From positions 151,962-215,961 of the forward strand of contig LNAC01000685.1 in the NCBI GenBank assembly GCA_002007465.1: a stretch of 64,000 nucleotides of DNA. Reading direction: 5' to 3'. Positions 11,859 through 22,389 of the stretch are shown here, one piece after another. The translations under genes were made by a program, and so were the position numbers. Below the pieces are notes generated by a model. The model made no database searches. It was given only the letters and a program-made list of their open reading frames with translations, and had not been told where the DNA came from. Numbering within the stretch: the stretch's first letter is position 1; every line of letters starts with the position of its first letter. This stretch comes from Ailurus styani (taxonomy: Eukaryota; Chordata; Mammalia; Carnivora; Ailuridae).

Positions 11859-12665
11859 TATAATCTAATTTGTTCATTTCTACATCTGATGAAAAGAGAA
11901 AAGGTTAACATGAAATTGAGCCATGGGTATTATTGCACACATTTATTGAATTCCAAGAGATAGACATTCTTCTGCATAGAAGTTTAGCTGTGACTATCTA
12001 GTATGGGTATGATTACTTAGGCATTTTATTTTATTTTATTTTATTAAGTTTTTCCATTCCCAGTGTGTTTAAGAGGGCCACACTTCCATACAAAGATAGA
12101 AAATAATTGTGTGAGGGAGAAGAAAAGAGTATTGAATGTGCTCTGAAAGCATACAGGGGAAAATGGTAAGAAAATATTTGATATATTATGCCCTTCAGTG
12201 ATAACTTATCAAAAACTGGGTTAACTTCATTACTTTCATAAAATGGTCTTGTTATAGGGAAGTGTTCCAGGTCCAGGCAATTCTGTGACAGTCGTCTGTG
12301 GGTTTCGAGTTCAGGAGAGATTATTGTCTGTCTCTAAGGTATCATTTTTAAAGATTTTATTTTTTCCTGGAAGGGAATAGGTAATCAATCTCTACATTGT
12401 TTTAAAGAGGGCAGATGGGCTTTGAGTTTCTGTCCTAGTGTGTCAGGCCCCTCAAACAAAAGGAACTTTTAGCCTATGTGAGTGATGGCTGAGGTGGAGA
12501 GAGGAGAGGAAATCTTACCAAGCATATAGTCAATAGCAAATGCTTTCAAAGTGAAAACATAAAGTGGTAAGTTACTTTCAAAGTTAGAGGTAGGGTTAGA
12601 ACAAGCATCCACTTCAGGGTCCTAGTTGCTAAAAACATTCAAGATCAGTAATGAGGTGTCATCTC
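11859..12665. other. Non-coding DNA, nothing recognised
   Basis: Holds a short (TTTTA)n-like stretch near 12026-12048 and no gene or repeat that I can name. Confidence 0.5.
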
Positions 12666-13080
12666 ATGTTGGGTTCCCTAGAAGTAGAGCCTGAGACAGG
12701 GATTTAGTGCACCTGACTGATGGAAGAAGTGCTCTTAGGAGAAAGGGAGTGAGGGAAGTAGGATGGGCCAGGGAATACACTGAGCAAGTGGGTGGTCTCA
12801 TCAGTAGCTGGGCTGCAGCCTCATCCCATGGGAAACTCTGAAGCATGTACTGCATTACAGTTGGTCCTGCCTTGAGACAAGGATATTAATCTTTCTTTTC
12901 TTTTTTGAACTCAGTGTCAATCATTGGCTGTCTCTCCACAGTCCTCAGGAGCAGGGAGTATAAATTTCTAGGCAAGATGGATCTGGTTTGACCAGGGGTA
13001 ATTATCCAAATCAGGGACAATTGTAAAATACCCCACGCCAGTTGGCAGATGGGTACACCAGTCTGTTAAAGGTAACTGGG
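12666..13080 (+). repeat. Possible ancient unclassified interspersed repeat
   Basis: TTGGGTTCCCTAGAAGTAGA, AGGGATTTAGTGCACCTGAC and GTGCTCTTAGGAGAAAGG resemble a common mammalian interspersed repeat whose name I cannot fix. Treat as tentative. Confidence 0.3.
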
Positions 13081-14405
13081 GTGGGGAGTGCTCCCTAGAA
13101 GCATTGTGACATATGATTATGTACATGTAAATGTATGTGAATACATTGAGGTTATGCTTACATAAAGAGGTTTCTAAGAGTAACGAGTATCTAATGCAGA
13201 TATGATTACATCTTTTTTACATGTAGATATTTTGTGTCCATTTCTGGTGAAAAGATTTACTGAAGAACTGAGGTCTTTCAAGAGTATCAAATTTCTACTC
13301 TGTACAAAACTATGTACCCTGATTCAGCATTTTGCCCTCATTCTATAAACCTTATTATTTAATCCATAGGATTTTGCTTCATCTTCATAGTAGGGGATGA
13401 GTTGAGAGCAATGACTATCTTTGGAGTGGAGAAGGGGAGAAGGTTTGCACTGAATCTTTGGAGGCAGACCGTGGAGTGGAAATTCCTCCATTGACTTGGT
13501 CAGAATTATAGGGAAAGAGACAAAGTAACCTTTCTCTGGTTTTTCTATACTTGGTAAGGTGGGCTCAGGATGCAGGGAGCTTGGATCCATTCCACTTCTT
13601 TCACTCATATTAGCTTCAGGAGTTTCACTTCCAGGAGTTCTAGTAGCCTATATTTGAGTTTGTGATGATGGATAAGGCCAAAGTAAATGGGATCCTGTGT
13701 TTCCAGTTTGCCATAATTTCTAATTCTATAGGGAATGAGGTGTTCCCTTGATACTGACACACCGTCTACATCCTTGCAGTTTTTTTGTCAGCTACTACTG
13801 TATTTGTACATCAGATGGAGGCAAATTAGCTGTAGTATTTCCAATGAACATGACAAGCTTCGTGGAATGGATAAACTAAACTGGTAAAATATACATATTG
13901 CATCCTACAGTAGAAATAAGTATAGTTCCCCCTTCCATTTCAATGTACATCTAACACAATGAAATAATTGTGGGGATTTTCTAAAGAGGAAAAACCTAAT
14001 TTATCTAACAGGTTACATTTTACTTTACCTCCAGAAGTAAATTCAAGAAAAGAACACAGGCATGTAAGTTTTTATTCCTTGGAACTATTTTGTATCCCTA
14101 GAGAAATTTTCTATTAGTCATCTGGGGGAAAACCCCCATAATAATAAAAGAGAACATTTAAGCAATAGTGTAGAAAAATATTCAAAAACATCTTTCAGGT
14201 ATATTAAAAACTTCTCTATCACAAGCCTACCTGAGAAACAGGTCAACAGGAGATATAGAAGCCACAAAACTTGGTAAAGAAGTGTAACTTTTACACTGAA
14301 GTTACATCAACATTCTACCTTAAAACACATACCGTCTACCTTTATTTCTCCATTATGGATTTCTTAATTTTCTTAAGTTATTTAAGTCTTTTATTATATA
14401 TTTTT
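13081..14405. other. Non-coding DNA, nothing recognised
   Basis: A 94-codon minus-strand frame lies at 13324-13608. Its translation has no domain signature, and no conserved splice pair frames it. The rest is AT-rich. Confidence 0.5.
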
Positions 14406-14421
14406 AATAAGCCTAAGACTT

Positions 14422-14594
14422 TGGGGTGCCTGGGTGGCTCAGTCAGTAAAGCGTCTGCCTTCAGCTCAGGTCATGATTCCAGGGTCTTGGGATTGAGCCA
14501 CCCATCAGGCTCTCTGCTCAGTGGGGAGTCTACTTCTCCCTCTCCCTCTGTGCTGTCTCCCTCTCTCTCAAGTAAATAAATAAAATCTTTAAAA
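14422..14594 (+). mobile_element. SINEC: Can-SINE (SINEC), + orientation
   Basis: Full-length head (GGGGTGCCTGGGTGGCTCAG), CT-rich body and AAATAAATAAAATCTTT tail. The flanking duplication AATAAGCCTAAGACT (14406-14420) against AATAAGCTTAAAGTT (14595-14609) supports a discrete insertion. The second half of the 102-codon plus-strand frame at 14271-14579 is merely this SINE translated. Confidence 0.96.
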
Positions 14595-14839
14595 AATAAG
14601 CTTAAAGTTCTTGATTTTGTTATGTGTTCTATTATTAATTCTATTCCTACTTAGGGCATGGGTTTGTACGATGTTTTTGACATGTTCGACTTTTAAAAAA
14701 AATTGAAGACATAAAGTGTGGTTTATGTATTGCTTTCTCCATCCGAGAATGCCCTCTCCACTATCATGCAATTAGAAGTTTTAACTACTTTGCTAATACT
14801 ATTGAACAATCCATGCCACTCAAATATCTAGAGGACAAG

Positions 14840-15275
14840 GACATAGAGGAGACTGCTGGGCAGGACTTGTAATCTTCTAGAACCACCTCTGGCTCTAATA
14901 AGCTATGTCACTTGCTCTGGCCAATGGGACAATGGCAAGTATGATGCAAGCAGAGACTTGAGAAGCGCTTGAGCACTGGGGCTGGCTTTTTCTTGCTGGT
15001 CTTTGGGATGTTGAGACCACTGAGTGAAGAACCCTGGGCTTATCTGCTAGAGGAAGAGAGACACTTGGTTCAATCATCCCTATTGCCCCAGTCAACAGCC
15101 AACCAAACACCAGTGTTTGCGGTGTGGTAGCCTCATGGCTATTCCAGATCAACTAGCTACATACCAGCTGACTACAGGAACAAGTATATTAGAGCCCAGA
15201 AACATCAACTAAGCCGGCTTGGACCAGAACTACCAGTAAACCACAGAATAGTGAACAAAATAAATGGTTGTTGTT
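14840..15275 (+). mobile_element. MLT1: MLT1-type LTR (ERVL-MaLR), 5' part
   Basis: Diagnostic MLT1 text in order: CACTTGCTCTGGCCAATGGG, GCTAGAGGAAGAGAGAC, CCTATTGCCCCAGTCAACAG, CCAACCAAACACCAG and AATAAATGGTTGTTGTT. MLT1 elements are solitary LTRs of an old mammalian retrovirus-like family and carry no genes here. The element is interrupted at 15276 and resumes at 15424. Confidence 0.8.
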
Positions 15276-15423
15276 GGTTACCAGAGGGGATGGGGAAGGT
15301 CATGATGGTAACTAGATTTTAGTGATGATCACTCCGTAGTGCATACAAATGTCAAATAGAATGTTGTATACTTGAAATATACATAATGTTATATATCAAT
15401 TTCACCTAGTTTAAAAAAAAAAA
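15276..15423 (+). mobile_element. L1: L1 3' end inserted into the MLT1 LTR
   Basis: Starts GGTTACCAGAGGGGATGGGG and ends with the L1 3' terminus (GTTGTATACTTGAAATATAC, ATGTTATATATCAATTTCAC) plus an A tail at 15412-15423. It is bounded by a perfect 10-base duplication GGTTGTTGTT at 15266-15275 and 15424-15433. A very short, 5'-truncated insertion. Confidence 0.9.
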
Positions 15424-15462
15424 GGTTGTTGTTTTAAGCCTGTAAGTTTTGGGCTGGTTTAA
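15424..15462 (+). mobile_element. MLT1: MLT1-type LTR, 3' remainder
   Basis: GGTTGTTGTTTTAAGCCTGT then AAGTTTTGGGCTGGTTT is the characteristic 3' end of MLT1, continuing the LTR broken by the L1 tail at 15276. Confidence 0.8.
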
Positions 15463-16218
15463 AGAAAACTAATAGAGCCTTGAGAAGACACTAGACCAAA
15501 TTATATCTAAGGTCATTTTGTGCCCACAAACTTTTATTTATCCTTAGGTTACTAGAAAGGTGGATGAATTTTGATATTACAGTGCAATAAGTGGTAGGCT
15601 TTAGAGCTTTTCATTTAGGTAGTTTATTCCTTAGGACTTAGCAAATCTCTCACCCACTAGAGGTACCTGCTATGTATGGTTCTGTGCTCAGCCAGGCTCC
15701 TACTCTTCCATTTTCCCACCCTGAAGGGCATCTTAGTGAAGAAAGAGCCTCCCTTTGCCAGCACCTTCTGTATCCCACCTTGGAATAAAGTTCATGTAGG
15801 GGATTCATGTCAGACTTACTCTGATCATCGATGTCTGTCACAGAACACACTGGGTTGGGCTCACCTATTAGTGATGTGACCTCAAGAAAAGCAAGGTCAC
15901 TGCAAAGAAGGGACTGAAGGGTAGAGCCCAGCACTCTAGCCTGAAAGTTGGGCCTGGTACAAAGGAAAGAGATTACCTAATGAAAGATTCCAAGTTGTTG
16001 ATCCATCAGATGTGGGCCTTTACCTGCCTCACACGAGTGTTGACTTGTTAGCTTAACACATTCCACCTGGAGGAATCAGCAGGGAAACCCCAACTCTGGC
16101 CTGGCTCTGCCTTTGAGAATTTCTGACACACACCAACTGGCGAACAATGGAGCAAAGCTTGCAAATAGAGGTATTTTGATCTTAAGCCATTGGTTCCAGA
16201 TTTTCTTTGTAGATTATG
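15463..16218. other. Non-coding DNA, nothing recognised
   Basis: Open frames on both strands overlap at 15650-15934 (94 codons on -, 67 on +). Neither has a recognisable domain. No repeat family is evident, so this counts as unique sequence. Confidence 0.5.
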
Positions 16219-16378
16219 CAGTGCATAAAGAGGAGAATCAGGACACTAGAGTTCTTTCTTGAGCTCTGCCAACCATGGCTATGTGACTGTAGCCAAGGTA
16301 CTTTTTGAGGGCCTCTGTTGTATCATTGGCAAAATGAAGATGCTAAACTCAGTCATCTCTAGGGCCCTTTAGAGGTTG
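16219..16378 (+). mobile_element. MIR3: MIR3-type SINE
   Basis: The order GAGAATCAGGACACTAGAGT, GCTATGTGACTGTAGCCAAG, CTCTGTTGTATCATTGGCAAAATGA, then TCATCTCTAGGGCCCTTTAG matches MIR3, whose 3' end reads GATCTCTAAGGTCCCTT. Confidence 0.7.
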
Positions 16379-16757
16379 ACAGTATACAATACAGTGGCCT
16401 TCCATACCGTTGAAGAGTAGTCTTTCCGGTGGGTCCTTGAGTAGAGCTGAGCAAGATATCTGAAATCAGAAGCAGCTGCAAAAAGCATTTTTAAAGAAGT
16501 TTTTAATGGTAGTTATAAGGTGACAGCTAGTAGCAACCTTGTGGGCTAGCGTTCATGGGAATAGAACATATTGGATCATGCAGACCACTCTTTCCATCTT
16601 GAAAAATTCTTTCTTGGCTTTCTGACGGACACTTTCTAGTTTTCTACCTACCTCACCGACCATGTCTTCTCCAGCTTCTTCCTCCCCAATCTAACCCTTG
16701 AAAACAAGGGGCCCAGTCCTGGGTTTTTTGTTTTTCTGTCTGCACTATTTTCCTAGA

Positions 16758-16935
16758 TAAGTGGCTTCAACCTTGGCTGCATGCTAGAATCACATAAGAA
16801 AACTTTAAAAATCCCAGTATCTGGCCCATGCCCAAGAAAAATTACATCACCACCTCTAGGGATGGGACCTACACATCAGTATTTTTAAAAATTCACACAC
16901 TGATTTCAGTATGCAGCCAAGTTTGAGGACCATTG
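16758..16935 (+). mobile_element. MER5: MER5-type hAT-Charlie MITE, + orientation
   Basis: GGCTGCATGCTAGAATCACA near the left end and CAGTATGCAGCCAAGTTTGA near the right fit the terminal-inverted-repeat plan of MER5-type non-autonomous DNA transposons. First of four adjacent hAT relics. Confidence 0.75.
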
Positions 16936-16943
16936 TCCTGGAT

Positions 16944-17133
16944 CAGTGGTTCTCAAAGTGTGGTCTTCGGATCTGCAGCATCAGCAGCATCTGGAAACTT
17001 GTTAGAAATACAAATTCTCATCTTCCTCTTTGGACTTACTGAACCAAGGAACTGTGGGGTGGGATCCAGTGATCTGCAGTTTAACAAGCCCTCTAGGTGA
17101 TTATGATGTACATTCAAGTTTAAGAACCACCAT
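16944..17133 (-). mobile_element. MER5A: MER5A hAT-Charlie MITE, - orientation
   Basis: Starts CAGTGGTTCTCAAAGTGTGG, contains GCATCAGCAGCATCTGG and CTTGTTAGAAATACAAATTC, and ends AGTTTAAGAACCACC, i.e. MER5A reversed. Both terminal inverted repeats are visible. Confidence 0.88.
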
Positions 17134-17145
17134 ACATAATATGAT

Positions 17146-17337
17146 CTGGGGTTTCTCAATCTTGGGAATCTTGACATTTTTGGCTAGATGTTTCTTTGTT
17201 GTAGGGGTATGTCCTGTACCTTGTCTCTCCACTCTCTACCACTGGACACCAGTATCACCTCTCCCTCCCCCCACGATCTAAATTATCTTTAATATTGCCA
17301 AATATCCCCTGGGGGAGAAATCACCCTCTGTCAAGAC
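17146..17337 (-). mobile_element. MER20: MER20 hAT-Charlie MITE, - orientation
   Basis: GGGGTTTCTCAATCTTGGGA, ATCTTGACATTTTTGGCTAG, TTCTTTGTTGTAGGGG, TATTGCCAAATATCCCCTGG and GGGAGAAATCACCCTC match MER20 reversed. MER20 copies have been reported as regulatory elements in some mammalian tissues, but nothing here shows activity. Confidence 0.85.
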
Positions 17338-17371
17338 CCCTTCCCGACAAACGTTTATGACAATCTTCTCA

Positions 17372-17505
17372 TTTGGCAGCACTTTGGGATCACCTGAGGC
17401 ACTTCAAAAAACTTGCTTAGTTCCACCACAGAGAAAATGATGAAATTGGTCGAGGGCACGGCCCGGGCATCAAGATTGTTTTTAAAGTTCACCAGGTGAA
17501 GCAAT
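17372..17505 (+). mobile_element. MER5: MER5-type hAT relic, + orientation
   Basis: TTGGGATCACCTGAGGCACT, then AATTGGTCGAGGGCACGGCC, GGGCATCAAGATTGTTTTTA and CACCAGGTGAAGCAATCT follow MER5-type order. It retains several CpGs (TCGAGG, CACGGCCCGGG). Confidence 0.65.
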
Positions 17506-17985
17506 CTAAGGCACGTAACGACGACTGACAACAACCAACCTAAACAATCTCATCTGGCGGAGGTGTTCTCACTCAGGCATCCCTGAGTTTCTGGCTGGAG
17601 TAAAGCTTGACCTCTGAGGCCAGAGGGTGAGTGTGAATCCAATGGCCGCCAGTGTTCCTCGTGGGGGGCCTCTCACTGATAGCAGCAGAGGCTCCCCACG
17701 TGCCAGCGCTGCACAAGCTGCCTCTCTGGGCCATCAGTCAGCTGTCTGCCATGAACCCTGTGCTGTCCTGAGGCCCGCGAGGGGTAGGTCGGCCCTTCCA
17801 CCGAGAGGCCTGGCCGCCTGTGTCGCTCAGCACCGTCACCGTGAGGCCCTGCACTGCGGTGACACCCCACCCTGAAGAGTCAGCAGGGACACCGGGAGGC
17901 CCTGAGCAGCCGGGAGGACCCGCCACGAGGTCAGTCAGCTCCATCACCAACAGACCGTGAACTCGAATGCGCGCGTTTTGTTCCC
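17430..17985. promoter_or_regulatory. CpG-enriched patch (weak CpG-island candidate)
   Basis: About 28 CpG dinucleotides by eye in 550 bp, against almost none in neighbouring kilobases, with clearly higher GC content. CpGs cluster at 17450-17525, 17760-17860 and 17900-17975 (ending in GAATGCGCGCG). Two good donor look-alikes sit inside: AGG|GTGAGTG at 17627 and GAG|GTCAGTC near 17930. CpG islands often mark promoters of vertebrate genes, but no known exon is recognised. Part of the CpG content comes from the MER5-type relic at its left edge. Confidence 0.45.
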
Positions 17986-18051
17986 ATTTTATTGCTAAGA
18001 AGCTGGGATCAGAAAAATTCAGTGTTTCAGCCTAGAAGCCCCAAAGGAGCA

Positions 18052-18200
18052 GAGGCTTCTCAGACTCTGACTTGCATGAGAATCACCTGGAATGGTGGAG
18101 GTTTGGGGCAGCACCTGAGGCGCCGCTGCATTTCCATTGAAGGCCCTTGTGGCGCTCCTGCTACTGGTCCAGGGATCACATTTAGAGTTGCAAGACTCCA
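18052..18200 (+). mobile_element. MER5A: MER5A hAT-Charlie MITE, + orientation
   Basis: GAGGCTTCTCAGACTCTGAC, CATGAGAATCACCTGGAATG and CTGCTACTGGTCCAGGGATC follow MER5A in forward order, with a diverged 3' terminus near ACATTTAGAGTTGCAAG. Confidence 0.75.
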
Positions 18201-18643
18201 CACAATGCTTTTCTCATGTTAAGCTCTCAATTCCTCAAAGAACAGGAATGTTTACTCCAGGCTAACATGAGCAAAAGATTTTGAAAGGCACGAATCATTT
18301 CGACTGGTTGTTTTTCAGTATTCAGGAACAGGAGGAACCAAGTGAATTTTTCTCTGGTTTTGTAATTGTTCCAACCTCACTGCATTTCTGGAGTCTCTTC
18401 TTTGTTGAATCATCCTGTGAAGACTTTCCTTTCTTACTGCTGTGATTTGGAGTGTACTTCTAAAGAAGAAGGTCTTAAAAATGGCCTTTGATGTCGCTTA
18501 CAGGGAAGAACTACGTATTTCCCAGTTGAAACTTATTTCACAAAGACAAAAATGATCATCAAATGTAGGAGATGAGCTAGATATTTACATAACAGTTACA
18601 GAAGATACAAGATAATTAAATAACTTGAAAAAATACAGAGGTG

Positions 18644-18836
18644 GGCGCCTGGGTGGCTCAGTGGGTTAAAGCCTCTGCTTTCGGCTCAGGTCATGATCCC
18701 AGGGTTCTGGGGTCAAGACCCGCATCGGGCTCCCTGCTCAGCAGGGAGCCTGCTTCCCCCCCTCTCTCTCTGCCTGCCTCTCTGCCTCCTTGTGATCTCT
18801 CTCCCTCTGTGTCAAATAAATAAATAAAATCTTTAA
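18644..18836 (+). mobile_element. SINEC: Young full-length Can-SINE with perfect target-site duplication
   Basis: Intact tRNA-Lys-derived head (GGCGCCTGGGTGGCTCAGTG), recognisable B-box region (GGTTCTGGGGTCAAGACC), the CTGCCTGCCTCTCTGCCTCC body and the AAATAAATAAAATCTTT tail. A perfect 16-base duplication AAAAAATACAGAGGTG flanks it (18628-18643 and 18837-18852). This perfection and low divergence indicate a recent insertion. The 60-codon frame at 18641 is the SINE translated. Confidence 0.98.
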
Positions 18837-18892
18837 AAAAAATACAGAGGTGATAAAAAGAAAAATCTTTTATTTTTTAACTTTTATTTATT

Positions 18893-19067
18893 TTTAAAGG
18901 TTTTATTTATTTACTTGAGAGGGAATGAGAAAGAGAGCATGAGAGGGGAAGGTCAGAGGGAGAAGGAGACTTCCCTTCAAGCAGAGAGCCCAATGTGAGA
19001 CTGGCTCCAGGATCATGACCTGAGCTGAAGGCAGTGGCTTAACCAACCGAGCCACCCAAACTCCCAA
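18893..19067 (-). mobile_element. SINEC: Can-SINE, - orientation, older
   Basis: Starts with a T-rich tail (AAAGGTTTTATTTATTTACTTGAGAG), passes GGATCATGACCTGAGCTGAA and ends AACCGAGCCACCCAAACTCC, i.e. a reversed SINEC head. It lies 40 bp from the young forward copy, so the pair is a tail-to-tail inverted arrangement. Confidence 0.93.
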
Positions 19068-19119
19068 AAAGACCAATCTTTTAAAAGAAATTTCATTCTT
19101 TTTTGGGTAAGTGTGCCTC

Positions 19120-19645
19120 CAATTTTTAAAACAGACTTTATTTATTTACTTATTTTTGGAGAGTTTAGGGTCATGGCCGATTGAGAGGACGGTGCAGAGA
19201 TTTTTCATATAACCTCTGCACCTACGTATTCCCCACCTGAGTGGTACACTTGTTACAGTTAATGAACCTACATTGACACATCATTATCACTTAAAGATCA
19301 TTAGGATTCACTCTTAGTGTACATTTTATGAGTTTAGACAAATGTATAATGACATGTGTCTGCCATTATAGTATACAGAATAGTTCCATTGCCCTAAAAA
19401 ATCTGTGCACCTTCTATTCATACTTCTTTCTCTCCTAACCCTTGAGAACCACTGAAGTTTTTCTTTTCCCAATGTTTTGCCTTTTCATACAGTATAGAGT
19501 TGTTTCAGATTGTCTTTCTTCACTTTGTAATATGCATTTAAATTTCTTCCATATCTTTCCATGGCCTGATAGCTCTTTTCTTTTTAGTGCTGAGTATTTC
19601 ATTGTCTGGATGTACCATGGTTTATTTATCCATTCATTTACTTTA
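19120..19645 (-). mobile_element. L1M: Ancient L1 (L1M-type) fragment, - orientation
   Basis: Plus-strand text matches antisense L1M: GAGTGGTACACTTGTTACAG, AACCTACATTGACACATCAT, GTATAATGACATGTGTCTGC, TTTAGTGCTGAGTATTTCAT and GTTTATTTATCCATTCATTT. The 85-codon frame at 19442-19699 is part of it. Confidence 0.88.
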
Positions 19646-21670
19646 GTATGTCTTATTCTTTTTTTTCTCCTGGTTGGAGAAGGTAAGCGGTGGTGGTAAG
19701 AAAGTCTAGGAAGTTATCCAAGCACTAGACTAAAATGATTTCTGGACAGTTTTTGCTTCTCTGGTGCAGCTTATTCAAAATCATGGGTTAGAGGGATGAG
19801 AAAAGACAGTCCTCTTAAGAAAAAAAGCAAGTGTGGGATCGCTTTATTTCCCAATTTCCCTTTCCCACCATTTTTTATCATTTGCAAAACATTTAGGAGT
19901 GATAATTTCCCCTGCCTTCTTTAGTGGATTCTAGACAGGGCTTATAAAACTACAGGGGCCAGGTAAGTAACATAAATGAGTGAAAAAATGTAAGGAATGG
20001 TAGGGACTGTGCTGAAATTGAAAGTTCATGTCCTATTGAAACAGTATAGCCTTTACATTGCTCACATTTTTCAAAAGAAGTAGGAAATCTCTTAAATTTT
20101 TAAATGGTGAGGCTTATTTAGTTTTTGAAGAACACTGTACAGGCCCCAAACATTCTTGCAGGCTGGATTTATCCCAGAGAAAGGACAGAAGTAGTAGAAG
20201 ATCTAAGACTAGATCTTAGTTAAGTCACATTGTACTCTGATCTTCAATATTCTAACTCACAGTATGAAAATCTTGACATTATTTATTAAAATGTTTAAAT
20301 ATTTTGCAATTTGAAGAATTGTGATCAGTAATTATATTTGTCACATCTCATAGTCATAAGGAATTCACCAGAATTTAAAAGATATGACCTCATCAACATC
20401 ATTTTATTGGTAATTCAATATTGGAAAAAGACATTTAAAAATTTCAGATAAAATTATGTGTCCTCAGATAATTTTTTATATTAAAGATATGTGTATTTCC
20501 TGGCCTTCATATCACTGAAAATGTAGATACTCTCAAAATATAAAAAATATTTTTTTTTAAGAAAAGAATAACTGAGAAGAAGGTACACACAGATTGAACC
20601 AAACTGATAAGGCATAGAACTGATAGATGACACCTTGATTTTTGTGTAGCAGTGTACAGGGTATTTGAGCTTTAAATATATGTTGTAATTAAGTACTTTC
20701 TCTTCACAGTCTTCAGACTATTCTAGAGATGAATTAAGTTTGATTAGCTTCTCTTTGAAATACTGAACACTTCCTGGCTTCTGTGCATAACACCTTTTAG
20801 GATCTCCTCTGATTTTTCAGGCTATTTCTTCCAGGCTATTTCCTTTTCCCCAACAAGAACATCCCTCAGAAAGCCCCTAAGTCTCTTTCTTTGTATATTC
20901 CTCCTTCTTGATAAAATTCATTCTTTTTCCATGGTTTTGACTAGAAACTGTATGAAGCCAACTTTCACAATTTGTGCTTTATACCCAATCCGACAGTCCC
21001 CTGTGTTTGTGGCCTTCCTTCCCATTCCATTCCCATATCCGCAGCCACGGAAGCTCATCATGTTGACCTTGATTGTTTTTAACATCAGGTCAACCTCACT
21101 GAATGTGGCTGGTTCTTTCTAGTTTTGGTTATCAAGCCTACCCTCAGCTATCTATGCCAGTTAATGTATCAGTTAATGTGTCAAAAGGTTTTCCTTTATT
21201 TACTCCTCCTTCTGTTATGGTCTTTAGGTCTCCAGGAGGTAATTTAATGATATCCCAAGGATAAATACCTGCATCTATTTTAATGGTTAAAATACACGTG
21301 ACTGTTATAGCTGTTCAAGGAGGAGAGCCTCAAATGTGTGTCTATGCTCTGGTTCTGCCTTTCCCACTATTAGAACAATAGTTAAGAGTACTCTGAAGAT
21401 TAAGTTAGTCAAACGTTCCGAATTTTATATGTCAACGATAGAAAGTAAATAGCTCTGTTGGTCACAAAATTCTATAGGTTATTATGCCATCTCATATATG
21501 CTAACTCCATTGATCCTCTTATCTCTGGAATATACTGTTCTCATCAACCCTTCACCTAAGTGGGAATGTGCCTGTAGTTTTTCTACCTTCACACTCCTCC
21601 CCGCTCTAATCTTTGACAGATTTATTACCTATAAAGTACTTGGCACCACTTATACCTACTTAAAAACACT
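19646..21670. other. Non-coding DNA, nothing recognised
   Basis: About 2 kb with no repeat family that I can name. The frames at 20931-21122 and 21498-21734 show no domain. Mostly AT-rich, with a somewhat GC-richer block at 20980-21060. Confidence 0.5.
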
Positions 21671-21673
21671 TTC

Positions 21674-21861
21674 AGGGAACCTGGATGGTGCAGCCAGTAA
21701 AGTGTCTGACTCTGGGTTTTGGCTCAGGTTATGATTTCAGGGTGGTGAGATCGATCCCTGCATCAGGCTCCATGCTCACTGCAGTCTGCTTAAGACTCTC
21801 TCTCCCTCTCCCTCTGCCCCTCACCCTGCTCTCTCTCTCTTTAAATAAATCTTTAAAAAAC
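21674..21861 (+). mobile_element. SINEC: Can-SINE, + orientation
   Basis: Diverged head (GGGAACCTGGATGGTGCAGC), GGCTCAGGTTATGATTTCAG, TCGATCCCTGCATCAGGCTC and a TTTAAATAAATCTTTAAAAAAC tail. The 62-codon frame at 21685 translates this element. Confidence 0.95.
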
Positions 21862-22380
21862 AAAACGAAATGAAACGTCCATTGATTCCTTTTTTCTGTG
21901 GATCAAGAAACCTAAAAACCAAGACTCATCGTCACTTCACCTAGATCACTTTTGTAATGTTATCTTCCAGAAGATAAACTCAATGTTATTTCTGAAATCT
22001 CCAGACACATCATGGATCCAGTAAACCTGCTACGCTCCTTGTCCAGAAAAGACATGGTCATTTTCACCATTTCTCTTCTCTGAAGATGTTGTTCCTGTCT
22101 AGGAACTCCTACCTCTCTTTTTGGTCATAATTCTTCATTCTTCAGTGTCCAAGCATGGCTCTTCTTTCTCCATGAAATGTTGACAGTTTGACACCACCAC
22201 CCCATCTCCTCTCCCTCATCTGAAAATAGTATTATTTATTAGTACATCCTCAGTTAGTAATAAAAATTAACCTCAGCTACTCTGAATACCTAATATCTCT
22301 GTGCCTGTTTTTTTTTTTTTAATCTCTCAACTAAAATATTAGGTTCCTGAGGGAAGGCAATGTGCCATGAACCATTGGTT
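21862..22380. other. Unique or L2-like DNA
   Basis: Pyrimidine-rich, with GAAACCTAAAAACC and ATCTCCAGACACATCATG reminiscent of L2 but too decayed to call. A 12-T run lies near 22309-22320. Confidence 0.4.
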
Positions 22381-22389
22381 TCTTATTGT

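Noticed and set aside
14271..14579. 102-codon plus-strand open frame
   Set aside because: The second half is the Can-SINE at 14422 translated (LGCLGGSVSKASAFSSGHDS-type peptide, which recurs in the 18641 frame).
18644..18740. tRNA gene (tRNA-Lys-like head of SINEC)
   Set aside because: A tRNA-derived SINE head, not a tRNA gene; it lacks a complete cloverleaf and is followed by the SINE body.
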